NCBI RefSeq assembly: GCF_051020985.1
Contig: NC_135007.1
Span: 310,001 to 374,000, forward strand
Direction: 5' to 3'
Length of the DNA: 64,000 nucleotides
Source: Nomia melanderi
Taxonomy: Eukaryota > Arthropoda > Insecta > Hymenoptera > Halictidae
The position numbers and the translations under genes were made by a program. Of this stretch, positions 53,335 to 64,000 are shown in pieces. The notes below the pieces were generated by a model, which ran no database searches, was not told the origin of the DNA, and was given only the letters and a program-made list of their open reading frames with translations. Numbering within the stretch: the stretch's first letter is position 1; each line of letters opens with the position of its first letter.

Positions 53335-54365
53335 ATAATGTTCGCATGTACGTTTGGGACGAAACTATTGCACTAAGAGGTGCTCAAGAAATAGCTTCAT
53401 GCATCCTAAGACATGTTAAAAATTTATGAAGTAAAAGACACATTATAGCTTACAGTGACATGTGTGCAGGACAAAATAGAAACATTAATGTGGCTAAAAA
53501 CTATCCAAACTATTGAACATAATGTGAAAATCATAGATCATAAATTTTTAATATCAAGACATTCGTTTTTACTAAATGATAGAGATTCTGGCGTAGTAGA
53601 AATGTATTAAAAAAAAATGATTTACTGTTTGGCCCCCAAGATTATTATAATATTGTTGCGATACATTGAACTGACGAGGTTGCGATGTATCGAAATCGTC
53701 CCTCCAGCACGCACGGCTGAACCAACCCTTAGGATCTGAAGGGGGTTGAAATAAACTGGTCGCTAAGGAGTTGGTCAGAGTAAACGAAGACAAGCGAGTA
53801 GTCTTCGAGCGAACGTTGACGAGAAAAGACGTGTCGAACTATAGACTACATTGTGTAATATTTGTATGAAATTGTAAATATAAGTGTATAAAAAACATTG
53901 TAAATAAATATGTCGCGGGCGAGCACCCCAGGACCCGCCCAGCGCAACAATATTATCAAAAAGTGCTGGAGAGGTAATAACTTTATTCTAAATGAAATGA
54001 AACAAGAGGACTTTGTATCAACAAAATTATTAGAAGACGCAATTTTCAAAGGGTAAAAAATTCTAACGGAGAATCGATAAACTGGTTAAAAATATGTTGG
54101 ATGCGTTTTGTCAGAAATGAACCATATAAAATTTTCTATAAGACATCAATGAATGAGAATGAAAATTTTTAAGTCCTGGATTTATTACCACATCGGGGTA
54201 GACCAAGAAAGTTTTAACATATTGTATTGACACCACTTTATAAAAATATAAGACAAATTCCAACAGCGAAATTCAAGGACATAATGGACCTACTACGATA
54301 TATACCACCGGAAGATCCTGACTTCTTCAAACCCCTTTCACATACACAAAATGTAGATGAGCAGT
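53335..54365 (+). pseudogene. DUF7869-like protein remnant, split by a solo LTR
   Basis: Blocks MYVWDETIALRGAQEIASCI, HIIAYSDMCAGQNRNI and FGPQDYYNI precede the insert; IIKKCWRGNN, PHRGRPRKF and AKFKDIMDLLRYIPPEDPDF follow it. These resemble a protein family common in insect genomes that is annotated as DUF7869 and may be transposon-related. Stops and shifts are frequent and the N-terminus is absent. The family name is from memory. Confidence 0.55.
53654..53949. mobile_element. Solo LTR (296 bp) in the DUF7869-like remnant
   Basis: The insert runs TGTTGCG ... CGCAACA, with ATAT at 53650-53653 and 53950-53953 as a 4-bp target duplication. It contains ATAAGTGTATAAAA and AATAAATATG near its end. 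It is a different family from the ATAT-flanked LTRs at 27209 and 58322. Confidence 0.85.
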
Positions 54366-54544
54366 AAATTGTTTTATAATTTATGTAGTTAAAAAATGTT
54401 CTGAATTGCATAAATATTGCTTTCGAAGTGTTGTAAAGATATATAGAATAAATTGAGTATTGTTTTTTTCAATTTGAAACACTTTAAATTATGTTGAATG
54501 GACTTGGGCTCTTTCGATTTTTGATGAATTATTCTTTTGTTTTC

Positions 54545-54960
54545 CAAAACAAAAATGAAACGAATGGGCCAGATGGCCATATCTTTACCCGATGGAACTC
54601 CACGGATGAACCGGGATCAGCGCCGTATGCGAGAATTCAATCAACGGAAACATGCCGCTGCGCCTGTACCGGAAAACTGGGCCGATGATTGGGACCCCAA
54701 GTGGGGCCCAAGGAATCCCGGACCGCGCAAGACTACTGGAAAACACACCATCAGGTCTCAGAATTGGAAAAGTGGGAAGAGATACCCCAACGCCACCTAC
54801 GAAAGAGATTTCTGATCTCGCTGAGGTGACTCGCGGTATCACAAAAGCTAAGCAAGAGTCTCTTCAGGATGAGCCCCTGTGGATGGAGGGGCCGTAAGCT
54901 GGCACCCATCCAGTAGCCAGAATTTACAGTCAAAATCTGGATTTCAGTACATTTCCACTA
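54545..54960 (+). other. Unrecognised coding-like segment, probably retroelement
   Basis: A frame (54537-54815) has basic and Pro/Trp-rich sequence (NWADDWDPKWGPRNPGPRKT) and a second frame continues SDLAEVTRGITKAKQESLQD. GC content differs from the flanks. It precedes a Gypsy integrase scrap and may belong to the same or another retroelement. Confidence 0.3.
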
Positions 54961-55019
54961 TTATGTGAGCGGGTGTACACCGACTTGGAGGCGGAAAACC
55001 CTAAGATCCGTCAGGAAAT

Positions 55020-55250
55020 GCCATTGCTGTCTTCTCATACAATACATCGGTCCACGACGGTACGAAATATACACCGCATGAACTAGTTTTTAGGAAAAAG
55101 GCACGAATACCTTTTAGTTTTAAATATTGTGGAAAAAATAATTGTACATACAAAGCTTTTCCTATAGAGCTAACAATGCGATTAACAGAACTGTTCCGTC
55201 CGATGCGGAACACAATGGAACAAAATTTCTCGAAGGCTAGTTTATGACAT
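55020..55250 (+). pseudogene. Gypsy integrase C-terminal fragment
   Basis: SYNTSVHDGTKYTPHELVFR is the conserved block near the end of the Ty3/Gypsy integrase core, followed by IELTMRLTELFRPMRNTMEQ. No DDE residues remain and no LTR is attached. Confidence 0.82.
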
Positions 55251-56108
55251 GGATGTGACAAAAAGATGGTTGCCTTGCTTAATTTTCTTGAACGTTTTTT
55301 AGAATCTATCTCTATTACCGGCAATTTCATGTTCGCGACAGTAAAGTTTATTTTCCGAGTCATTTCCGTTTTTGTACAATAACTTTAGATTTTTCGTTTC
55401 ATCCGTCTTAAGGATTAGCCATATCATAAACCCGGAATTTCAGTCAAGAGTCCTGAGGAAATTTCGGCGCAATCGTCGAATCTTCAAGAAATCCCTCAAG
55501 CATCAACACTGCCACCACCCTTGCGAGGAAGAGGGTGTTCCAAAACTTCGAATTTTTAAATGTGCCCAATCAGCGCACTTGGAACTACCTCGAAGTGTCT
55601 TGATCGGGCACCAAAAGCTATAAAAAAGTGAGTACTCAGCTTACGGGTCAGAACAAGATCGCACGCTTCAATCATACGAGACTCACAATCATAAGCTCAC
55701 AATAATCACGCGTCCACCGTACGGGACAACGCGAACACTCTTCTAAATTTCGAGAACTACAGTCAAAGTTACTAGTCCATCAGTCGGGAATTAACGCTAT
55801 CGATCAAATTGTTCAAAAGTAATTTGGCAGACAAGTGTCAAGAAGAGCTGCGTACCGAAAGATTACTTCGGGATTTACGACCCCGAACAGAATCAAAATT
55901 CGCGCGGTAAATCGTGACACAAACGAACACACAACTTGTTTCAGAACTTCGAAAGTCCACGGCGAAAAACCCGAATAAAGCAAAACAAATCGTAAATATA
56001 CTACGACCGTAACACAAAAATACAGAAGTTCAAACCGGAAAATTCGGCATATCTAATAAAAGAAAAAGTAGGGAAATTCGATGATCGCTATTTCCGGACC
56101 CTACATAA
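55251..56108. other. Spacer without recognised genes
   Basis: A short basic frame lies at 55436-55625 and the rest is noncoding. LTR-like character (TCACAATAATC, AACACGAACAC) is possible but unsupported. Confidence 0.3.
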
Positions 56109-56112
56109 TTAA

Positions 56113-56750
56113 CACTATTACTACCACGACCGGTCATTTGACCGGTAGAACGATTTATATCTTTTTGTAATAGTATTCTCTCAAAGACTCAATTCCGAAA
56201 CTATAAAGTCATTTCAAACGAAAGATAATGCAGTTGTGGCATGATTTTAGTCGAAAAGTGTCTTCCAGGGAAATGTCTACTTTACGGCACTTTCAAGTGT
56301 TTAAAGTTCTCACTCACCTATCGGCCTCGGTAAAATCGGTAAAATCTAAATGTCGGAGATGGCCTTTACAGATATTTTTCAATATCCTAGATTTAGCCGA
56401 GATAAATGGGTTTTATATTTTAAAAAACCACGGGAGAAGACATTTCGAGACAAGAATTTTTATTTCAATTGACGGAAGAACTTGCCATCGAATATCAAAA
56501 AGAATTAGAGTTAGGCAAAGAAAATCAAGCAACACCCGTCACAAATACAAGTACAGGTTCACGCGAACGGAAACCATGCCAGATAATATATTGCAAAGAC
56601 AATAAGACTAACAAAATCTATCTAAAATGTAAAAAGTACGTATGTGGAAAATGTAAAATCGAGAAACCTATTTGTAAAAAATGCGGTGAAAATGAATAAA
56701 AATATACTTCTGAATAAAAGAAACTATATTTTTATACTGTCAAATTGGCT
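56113..56750 (+). mobile_element. piggyBac remnant G: left end and C-terminal region
   Basis: TTAA at 56109-56112 is followed by CACTATTACTACC and an ACCGGTCA/TGACCGGT palindrome at 56129-56146. The transposase remnant has CRRWPLQIFFNILDLAEING, then, in a shifted frame, RKPCQIIYCKDN, LKCKKYVCGKCKI and CKKCGENE, the C-terminal cysteine-rich domain. The catalytic core is deleted. The right TTAA was not fixed. Confidence 0.8.
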
Positions 56751-56775
56751 ATTATCTTAATTCTATATTAAAAAC

Positions 56776-57185
56776 AGTTAAGGTTTTTACGTGAAGACAC
56801 ATCCAATTTGTTAGAAAACGTACCTCTAGCTATTAGACAAAATCTTATTTGCCAACATGATGATGCCCCACCACATTTTTCTCAAGAAGTTAAGAATTTA
56901 TTAAATGAACTACACGAGGTTTGGATTGGCCGTAGTGGTCCAATAAACTGGCCACCAAGATCCTCAGATTTGACACCCCTTGATTTCTACCTATGGGATC
57001 ATGCTAAATCAAAAGTGTACGAGGAGGACATTACAAGCCTTCCTCCACTAAAAGCGAGAATCGTTTTAGTATTTGAAGAATTAAAGGTACAGAATACATT
57101 AGAATGCGTTCATACGGATTTAATTCGGCGAGTACAGTTGTGTATGCAGCACAATAGGCAGCATTTCCAACAATTTTTGCATTAA
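56776..57185 (+). pseudogene. Tc1/mariner-superfamily transposase C-terminal fragment
   Basis: The frame reads MLENVPLAIRQNLICQHDDA, WIGRSGPINWPPRSSDLTPL and DFYLWDHAKSKVYEEDI, matching the DDE_3-like insect transposases with an HDGAPAH-type second Asp and a SPDLTPLDFFLW block. Only the C-terminal half (about 126 codons, to 57185) is present. Confidence 0.8.
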
Positions 57186-57667
57186 TAAATTAAGTTAGTA
57201 ACTAAATTACATGTCTTATTTTCATTTAATTTCACTCTAAATCCATAGGCAGAAATGAGTAATAGAGCACATCATCTTGATACTAATGATATTAATACTA
57301 CTTATAAGTGACATATGACTTGTATCGGGATTCATCCATCTAAACCATAGTTACGTGTACGCGTACTCGCTGAATATTCAAAACCGATTTTCTCAAGAAC
57401 GAAACCTCAAATGAAAAAATTTTATTCTTTATTTTCGATTTGTTTTTTTATGTAGAATCACCTTCTTCTCGGTTGTACCACCGATGCCGGGACATCCTGT
57501 ATAATACTATGTTGAGACTTACAATTAAATTGAGACTTACTCTCTTAATATTAGACTCTTCCATATTATCAGTATCTTTGATTCTAGAGTACGAAGTATC
57601 TATTTTTTATTTCCCACTTTTAGTTAACTTTCATTTTACATGTTGCCTAGTTTCTAAGTATAATTTT

Positions 57668-57738
57668 AATGTGTGTGTGTGCGCGCGTGTGTGTGCGTGT
57701 GTGTGCGTGTGCGTGTGTGTGCGTGTGCGCGCGTGTGT
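57668..57738. repeat. TG/CG microsatellite
   Basis: Alternating GTGTGTGCGCGCG-type dinucleotides with no other structure. Confidence 0.95.
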
Positions 57739-58099
57739 AAAGAAAATATATTCCCTTTAAGATCCAATTTGCCGCGCTCCACTCCGCGTTTAACTAACTT
57801 ACGTTACGTTACGTTAGATGACAATAGAAATGGGGATAATCGGTAATCGGGCACACATGCATAATAGCAAAATAGACAAATAGGACTTTAAACATTAGAA
57901 GATAAGAACAATTAAGTTGGCGTGAATAAAGAGGTGATAATAAGGGGCTTCAATTGTCGTTTCTTTGTTCACAGGTAGGGTATACATAATGTACATAATG
58001 TAAAGAATCGATACAAATAAATGTTGAACTTTTGTTCAAAGAGAAACACCCGTTGTTCTATTATTACCACCGACGGCAGATGGCAAGAGATAATTATCT

Positions 58100-58160
58100 T
58101 TTATATATATTATATATATATAAATTATAAAAATTATAAAATATATATATATATATATAT
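58100..58160. repeat. AT dinucleotide-rich stretch
   Basis: TATATATATTATATATATA and a later run of TATATATA make up this block. Confidence 0.9.
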
Positions 58161-58321
58161 CAGTATTTCCGGAAGCGACCAGTCAGTTTACGTACTACCC
58201 AACTGAACATCGATACAATACTGTGTACATTTCACCACCTCGGCTTAAATAAAATTCTCTACGATTTAAAAAGTGTTGAAACACGATTTGGTAATCCACA
58301 TTAAATGATGGAGAGCAACAT

Positions 58322-58738
58322 TGTTGAAATGAATGTACGAATGGATGATGGGCATATGTGGAAATAGATGAACGGCGATTATGCATTTGCGCGTAAATAT
58401 TCATGGTGTTTGGAATATTCTAGAATATATTGATTTTTTAAATTATTGATTTCTCGTAGCTAATGATATTCATTTTAATGAATCTAGAATATTCCAAATA
58501 AACATGAAGTTAATGCATGGTTACGGAAGAATGTTCTGGAAGGTGTGCAAGTGAGATAGAAGTATTCGATTGTATAAATGGGGGTGCGCTTGAATTTCGT
58601 GGTATTATGTATTTTGACAAGTCGTGTATTAAAATATTGAAGTCGAGTTGTTGTGCAAGCGTGACGACGAGTAACTATAATCAAATTCCTTAATAAAGTG
58701 TGTGTATTATTTCGCGTTAAATATTATTATTTCCTACA
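58322..58738 (+). mobile_element. Solo LTR copy B with heat-shock-element-like arrays
   Basis: The repeat runs TGTTGAAATG ... TTTCCTACA with ACAT before it and ATAT after it. It aligns with copy A (27209-29262) through TGAAGTTAATGCATGGT and neighbouring words. A TATAAAT lies at 58573-58579 and AATAAA near 58692. Three GAA/TTC arrays lie upstream of the TATA box (58412-58426, 58486-58495 and 58528-58542). Confidence 0.75.
58412..58542 (+). promoter_or_regulatory. Clustered heat-shock-element-like motifs in LTR copy B
   Basis: GGAATATTCTAGAAT (58412), AGAATATTCC (58486) and AGAATGTTCTGGAAG (58528) each fit alternating nGAAn/nTTCn units, the binding pattern of heat-shock factor. The last array ends about 30 bp before a TATA box. 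Copy A keeps all three positions, two of them with substitutions. Function is inferred. Confidence 0.6.
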
Positions 58739-58996
58739 ATATGTACGACGTCCAATTGATAGAACATAGTAAAATATGGCGGAGGAAACATAAAGATCTA
58801 GGCCGTATTCTCCGCTCAAGGGGTCGGTCCACTAATAGAAATTAAAGGAAATATGGATGATGTAATGTACCGTGAAATTGTAGATAATGACACTGTGGAA
58901 CACGATTTTTATTTTGTAATAGCCACTAGAATATGAACAATATCTATTAATATAACTGTAATGCATCTATTAATATAAAAACGTATGACTCGAATA

Positions 58997-59060
58997 TTAA
59001 CACATTGTTGACTGGCCACGAATTAACTCGTATTTGCGCTTGCATTAAGTATTTCAATTT
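58997..59060 (+). mobile_element. Orphan piggyBac terminus, related to the 40930 element
   Basis: TTAA (58997-59000), CACATTGTTGACTGGCCACG and an ACGA-ATTAAC-TCGT half-palindrome resemble the left end of the element at 40930 (CACATTGTGTACGGGTGACG, ACGAGATATCTCGT). No transposase or right end was found nearby. Confidence 0.5.
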
Positions 59061-59549
59061 TTGAAAGGCAGGACAATATAGAATATTGCAAACGAAAATA
59101 TTCAAAGTCAGCTAAAAGATATGCCCAAAGTTTCATTTCAATTCATTATGTATAAACAAAGTGTGTTGCAGTTTATTTAGATTGTTTCACTTTCACATTT
59201 AATTCCGGAATAATAACACTGTGGAACAAATTTGAACTTTTTTTGTGTTTTGCAATAATCGCTAGGTGATTCTCATAGAGTTCGTTACCCTAAATACGAA
59301 TCCGAAAACCAAATTACTGGGTAACATCCAGTTTTCGAAAAACGGGTTTTTGTAAAAACGATCGAATTTTTCAAACAAACAAGTGTTACGTGAAAGCTAA
59401 AAACGATAGGCAGTTAAAATCTGTCGTAAAAAATATAGGAGAGTTACTCGAATGTGTAGATATAAAAATTTTGAATATTGCATATCATTACTGTCTTTTA
59501 GATATAGAATATCGGTCCTAGAAGCGTTTATCAGTGAGTCCTTAAATCC

Positions 59550-59585
59550 CTGACGATACCAGCTGCAATACTAGCGAAACGTCAG
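59550..59585 (+). ncRNA. Second hairpin of the 26531 type
   Basis: CTGACG and CGTCAG pair across 24 bases containing ACCAGCTGCAATACTAGCG. The flanks and spacing match the locus at 26531, including TGGACACGGCT about 20 bases downstream. The CTGATGA word is CTGACGA here. Confidence 0.35.
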
Positions 59586-59639
59586 AAAATCATTCCTGAT
59601 GGACACGGCTTACATCCGGAAACTTTGAAGACATATCAT

Positions 59640-61780
59640 AGAATATGATCTAATTCTTAACATTATTTGATTTAATAAAATCTTATATTAAAAAATTGCC
59701 AAAAATTGTATATCGATCACATTCAAAGGAATTCAAAGTGTTTTCAATTTCAATAATTCAGTTACTACATCAATACGAATGAAGAAAAGCAGCCATAGAT
59801 ACGATTCATATATCGATATCAAAACTGAAAACATAACGATCCTAGGACAGATATTGGGGCCGAAGGAACAGAAATTATAAAATCAATATGAAAACCGATT
59901 TTATGTATAAAAAAACCGTAATGAAAATCGCTATAAACCGGAATGTTGATACTTCATGGCGGCGTTTTACAATTGTTTCTATCGAGCCCTTTATATAATA
60001 GTTACGAACTGTCATTTTCCAACCCATTTCAAGGCCTACTTTAGGGTATCCGTCGATGTTAACCGTTCTCAAAAGAAACGGACTCTTTTGAACCATTTCA
60101 GTAACTCTAAAGTTCCCTACACACGTTGAACCATGTGACGAAGCATGCAGCGCTACAAGCGATAGGTTTTATATGTACATAATTTGAAAGAATGTTTTGT
60201 TAATGTCTATATGAATGTGTCCATGATTATGTAACATTTTAGACATTCATTCAGGTTTTTCAAAAAACAGTTAACAGTATATTTGATAAAAATTATTTCA
60301 ATTGTCCTATGTAATTGAAGTATTGATTGGAAAGCAGGCAGTTGCGAGATATTTCATTTCGACATTTTTTGTGGTGTCGCAGCGCATATAATATAATAAA
60401 AGTACCTCAGCCTCATTGTCAGAAAAACTCTATTCACACCCAAAAAGTACTTTCATAACCTATGGAACAGTTTAATAAACACTTCGCAATATAACTCACA
60501 AAACATCTTTAGTTTTTTTTAAATTTATTAAATATACCTACTCATAGAATAAAAAAAAATATAAAAATGTTTGCAAAAAAACGAAGAAAACATCGCAAAA
60601 TTCAATTTTTACTTTCCTTAACCTCGTAACCTCAGTAATTATAATAAAGTTTTCAAACTTTTTATTAAATATAAATAATATTTGTCTCCTTTAAATCGAA
60701 ATTAAATATTATGTTTCTGTTACGAATATTTAATTCTTTATAATTTAGAGAAAACATAGACTTACACCCACAAAGAAAAAGTGTTGGCATACCTGGGTTT
60801 TGTATCCAATTGCATACCATTGCGTAAGAAACAAAATGAAACACTGTTTCTTAAATTTTCTTTTTAAATATAATTATCATTTAAAACAGGAAAACAATAA
60901 AATGTACATTAAAAATCATTTTTACCGAAACAAACATACTGGTACATGTAAAATGTTTGTTTCTTTGTATATTGGTAATTTATATTTTTCTAATGTTAGT
61001 ACACAGTTTATTTGTAGAGAACTTTCTTTTGAAAATATTCAATTGTTGATAATTAAGTCAATTGTTCTTGCCAAAAGAAACAGTATGACGTACAAAATGG
61101 GATGCAAAATGCATGAAACAACTCGGTGATTGCTCTCAGAATGTAAGAATACATAACGTTTGTTTACGCAAGAAAATTCATATTATACTACTAGAAAAAT
61201 GATAAGTAAAACCATTGTCGAATGCAAGATGTTTTTCTGATGTAGTCGCCCTTAAAAGAATAATGAAAAAGAAATGAAAAAAATTAAAAATGTAAAAAAA
61301 TACACAGTACCTATGTACATGTTCCTCCACACAAATAGCAGCTATTATTGTTATTAACTATTATATAAAGAGTAGCATGTATATTTTTTTTTAAATTATA
61401 AATACAATAAATATATTTAAAAAAACAAGAAATTGAAAAAATGTATCATTTTGTTTCTTCAAATTACATCCACATTTTACATATTTAAAAACTAGTCACT
61501 ACTTATGTTCCTCTGCTTGCAAAGTAAATTATTGTTTCCTTACTTTTATTTGCAAACATACAAATGATGTCACTTTTAAACTGTAGTGGGAAATCTCCGC
61601 TTTCTTAATTTCTTACAACTATGATTTGTAATTCCAAACATCAGAGAGAAAATTCAACAAAAACAGAAGAAATCTTGAATCTTGTGAATTTATTCTCTCT
61701 TGGTTGTTTCATTAATGACTTCTTATATTTCTCTGATGCATTAAATATCATTATATATATGCAACAATGAATGTATATAA
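59640..61780. other. A+T-rich spacer without recognised genes
   Basis: Frames such as 60800-61129 are low-complexity, rich in Asn/Lys/Tyr, and match no family. This is probably intron or intergenic sequence next to the MICU1-like gene. Confidence 0.4.
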
Positions 61781-61790
61781 ATACATTTAA

Positions 61791-61861
61791 GCCTTTGCAC
61801 TCTGAGCGTTTAACATTGCAATCAAAATGTCACCATAGATGGGACTTCCCGAGTGCAAAGG
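61791..61861. mobile_element. Very short piggyBac-like MITE, 71 bp
   Basis: TTAA at 61787-61790 and 61862-61865 brackets GCCTTTGCACTC at the left and GAGTGCAAAGG at the right. The 71-bp element has a noncoding interior of about 48 bp. TTAA flanks and CCTTTGnnnTC-like ends resemble the other piggyBac ends in the window. Confidence 0.6.
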
Positions 61862-62016
61862 TTAATAATACTGTCAAAAAGTTCTACATACATTTTTCTA
61901 ATCTTTGTTATATGTATATAGATTACATTTTAATTATAGAAAACAACAGTCACAAATCTCACATAGACAAGAAATTTTGGTATTAAATAATTGAAATCAA
62001 TGTTTTAGCTACTTAC

Positions 62017-62167
62017 CCTTCGTTCACGGAAACCTATTTTTTGTTTCTTTTTCTTTTGCTTTTGATCATCTTCTTCCAGCTCTAAGTTCATTTCCTCATT
62101 CTTATTGCTTACCTCCTCTATGATCATCTCGGCTGCTTTTACAGAAGAAAAGTATCTTTTGGTTATT
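62017..62167 (-). CDS. MICU1: MICU1-like gene, exon 2
   Basis: On the minus strand the exon lies between an acceptor (TATGTTTCAG) at 62168 and a donor (GG|GTAAGT) at 62016. The first base completes a Gly codon from exon 1, and 50 codons follow: ITKRYFSSVKAAEMIIEEVS, an acidic stretch, then KQKKKKQKIGFRERR. In MICU1 a poly-Lys stretch followed by GFRDRK precedes the EF-hand core, and the exon layout agrees. MICU1 is the Ca2+-sensing gatekeeper of the mitochondrial calcium uniporter. The next exon was not found in the window. Confidence 0.62.
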
Positions 62168-63642
62168 CTGAAACATACGTAATTTCAAAACATGTAATAT
62201 TAAACAAGTATAGTGCATATTTTAACTACAAATATTAAGTTAGTGATACATTGAGTAGACCCAGGACTTGGATTAGATTGTATCCATGTTTCAAGGAGAA
62301 TTATAGAAAACTCAAAGAAATTTTATATTGTTTTACAATTTTTGAAAATCTATTAGTGTAATTGCATTATGCAATTATATTTTTGTTTTCATACAAAACC
62401 ACATAATTTCTTTTTGTGCTAACTACTTCCACATATCACTCACACCGTTATTTACAAAGTAAAAATAAAGTTTATTTTCATTATTCAATCACGAAAATAT
62501 AGGGTATAAAGAGGTTCATATCTTATACAGAAATTTTGATTACGAATACTGAAATATACTATAAATCAAAGAATTAAATACTGCAATGTTAATAGAATTA
62601 TAAAAACCAGATATGTGATGATCTAATAAAATTAAATAAAAGTAAGATGATATTTTTTAATAATCTTTTAAAAATCAGAAAGTTCCTGTTTGACTAAAGA
62701 ATATTACATTTTACGATTACATTAAATGGTAACGTCTTTATTTCAACAAAGAGTCTAAACAACATATTCTGCTTTTTTTGAGTACAAGAATAACAAATTC
62801 TTTATAACAGAAATTAATTTATAATATTGAAAATTATCAACAAACACATAAAACAGGAATCAAAATTTTCCATTATCCACTTATGGAATAAAAATAGAGA
62901 GTTCATCATAGCATTAAATAATGATGTTATTATACTTTTATTTCATTGGAATATTTTATTTTAGCATTAGAGTATATTATTCTTACAAGATTATAATGAC
63001 GATTTGTAAGATATACAAATGAATGATACATGAATAATGAATAAGTAATTTATTTTAAAATTACTTCATTTTCTTTGGTAAAAGTAATAGATCGTTCCTT
63101 AAATCTAACAGCTGTTTTTAACTCTTATAACTACTTCCCAATGTATCTTTTAACAAATATTAATTTTGAGTATTTAAAGAAAAGTCACTATAATTTATCT
63201 GATTATTTGAATGAAATAACCAAAGAAAAATTACATGTTATTATGTTATATTATATACCATTGTTATATTTATATAGCATTATAAATTTCATATGAGGGG
63301 ACAATATTATATTTACTTCACACGTATGTAAAATTTAATAAAATAAAAATTTTCATAGCATAATTAAAAGTATGAATCGTCAAGTCATAAAATAATAATA
63401 AACTCTATTTACTATAACAGTAATAATTATAAAGGTCATTTTTAAATAATTGATAATAAGACAATTCTTGAAAAATCAAGTTTTAATTCAATATCCTGTT
63501 TCATTAATTTAACAATGTGCATGTGATATTAACTATAAAATTGTACTAATTCAAAAAACTTAAACTCGTTTTATAAATATCATAAAAATGTTTATACACT
63601 ATATAAGATGTCATAAAAATTATGTTTTTATAAAGTACCTAC

Positions 63643-63863
63643 CCTTGCCAATTTATAAAACCAATAGTGAGACAAATTGGTAACCCCCATAATAGAATTA
63701 AATAATTTCTCTTATGCTCATCTGTTTTGTATGAGATATTCATGAAGCTCTTTGGCATTGAACATTGAAAATCTTTAATATTACGAACTATTAACACTGA
63801 TTTTTTAAAAGGTTTGCCCAAAGTCATTTGAGTTAGGGTGCGCATAACCTTACTAACAAGCAT
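63643..63863 (-). CDS. MICU1: MICU1-like gene, exon 1 (start codon exon)
   Basis: The minus-strand ATG at 63861-63863 opens 73 codons and two bases, ending at a GG|GTAGGT donor (63642). The first 30 residues are basic with no acidic residue (LVSKVMRTLTQMTLGKPFKK), fitting a mitochondrial targeting sequence. A hydrophobic segment (NYLILLWGLPICLTIGFINW) is likely the single membrane helix. Exon 2 joins in frame. A targeting peptide, one helix and a polybasic GFRDR stretch together suggest MICU1; neither exon alone would be conclusive. Confidence 0.6.
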
Positions 63864-64000
63864 TTTCGGCGTTTACTAAAAACAATTAGAGTCCGACAAG
63901 AGATTCATATACTGTTTAAAAGCATAATTTATTTAAAATTTCGTATTATTTATTATTTAAAGTAAATGCAGCTTTAATATTTGTTTACACATTTGTGTTA

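Noticed and set aside
57800..57820. Telomere-like TTACG repeats (TTACGTTACGTTACG)
   Set aside because: Only about three units, and the unit differs from the usual insect TTAGG; probably chance.
60800..61129. A 109-codon frame as a gene
   Set aside because: A+T-rich codon usage, no domain, no splice signals tying it to the MICU1-like exons.

Overview
This 64-kb window looks like a transposon-dense stretch of an insect nuclear genome. The mix of families and the A+T-rich spacers suggest Hymenoptera, perhaps an ant, but that is inference. The mix comprises mariner and Tc1 with TA targets, many piggyBac families with TTAA targets, R1- and R2-clade non-LTR elements, Copia and Gypsy elements, and a Mutator-like transposase. 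No prokaryotic gene structure, CRISPR array or tRNA gene was recognised. Only two loci look like host genes. One is a MADF-BESS protein gene (+, exons at 35418-35547, 40180-40344 and 40380-40705). The other is the 5' end of a gene matching mitochondrial MICU1 (-, exons at 63643-63863 and 62017-62167).

Layout. 1-7210: a decayed Copia element carrying a nested 881-bp solo LTR and a nested piggyBac. 7211-7834: A+T-rich tandem repeats. 8184-12175: an R1-clade element into which a second R1 copy inserted in reverse. 12482-13775: a mariner with an open 353-codon transposase. 13778-14697: a third, diverged R1-like remnant. 15105-15275: a 28S rRNA fragment ending 17 bp short of the canonical R2 site. 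It is followed by a 5'-truncated piggyBac whose right TTAA leads straight into an R2-clade element (16636 to about 22960), itself split by another piggyBac. 23036-26435: two more piggyBac remnants and a solo LTR. 26531-31312: a Gypsy RT scrap, a solo LTR with heat-shock-element-like arrays, two Tc1-like elements with long terminal repeats, and a piggyBac end. 31624-32250: an 18S rRNA fragment, then a Jockey-like non-LTR remnant. 35418-40705: the MADF-BESS gene with a 4.6-kb intron full of DNA-transposon debris. 42568-47030: Gypsy remnants and a Tc1 joined to a Gypsy gag. 48859-50934: a piggyBac, a 530-bp GA tract and a Gypsy RT scrap. 51385-54365: a Mutator-like transposase and a DUF7869-like gene, each split by an insertion. 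54545-61861: assorted remnants. 62017-63863: MICU1-like exons.

Most copies are inactivated by stops, frameshifts or deletions. The nests can often be ordered in time, because removing an insert and one copy of its target-site duplication restores the host reading frame (Copia at 1651 and 3905, R2 at 17893, Tc1 at 28062, Mutator-like at 52722). Points that stand out are the R2/28S/piggyBac arrangement, family-specific palindromes just inside nearly every piggyBac end, heat-shock-element-like arrays upstream of a TATA box in a solo-LTR family, a 12-bp box shared by three Tc1 elements, and a hairpin with hammerhead-like core words found at two loci.
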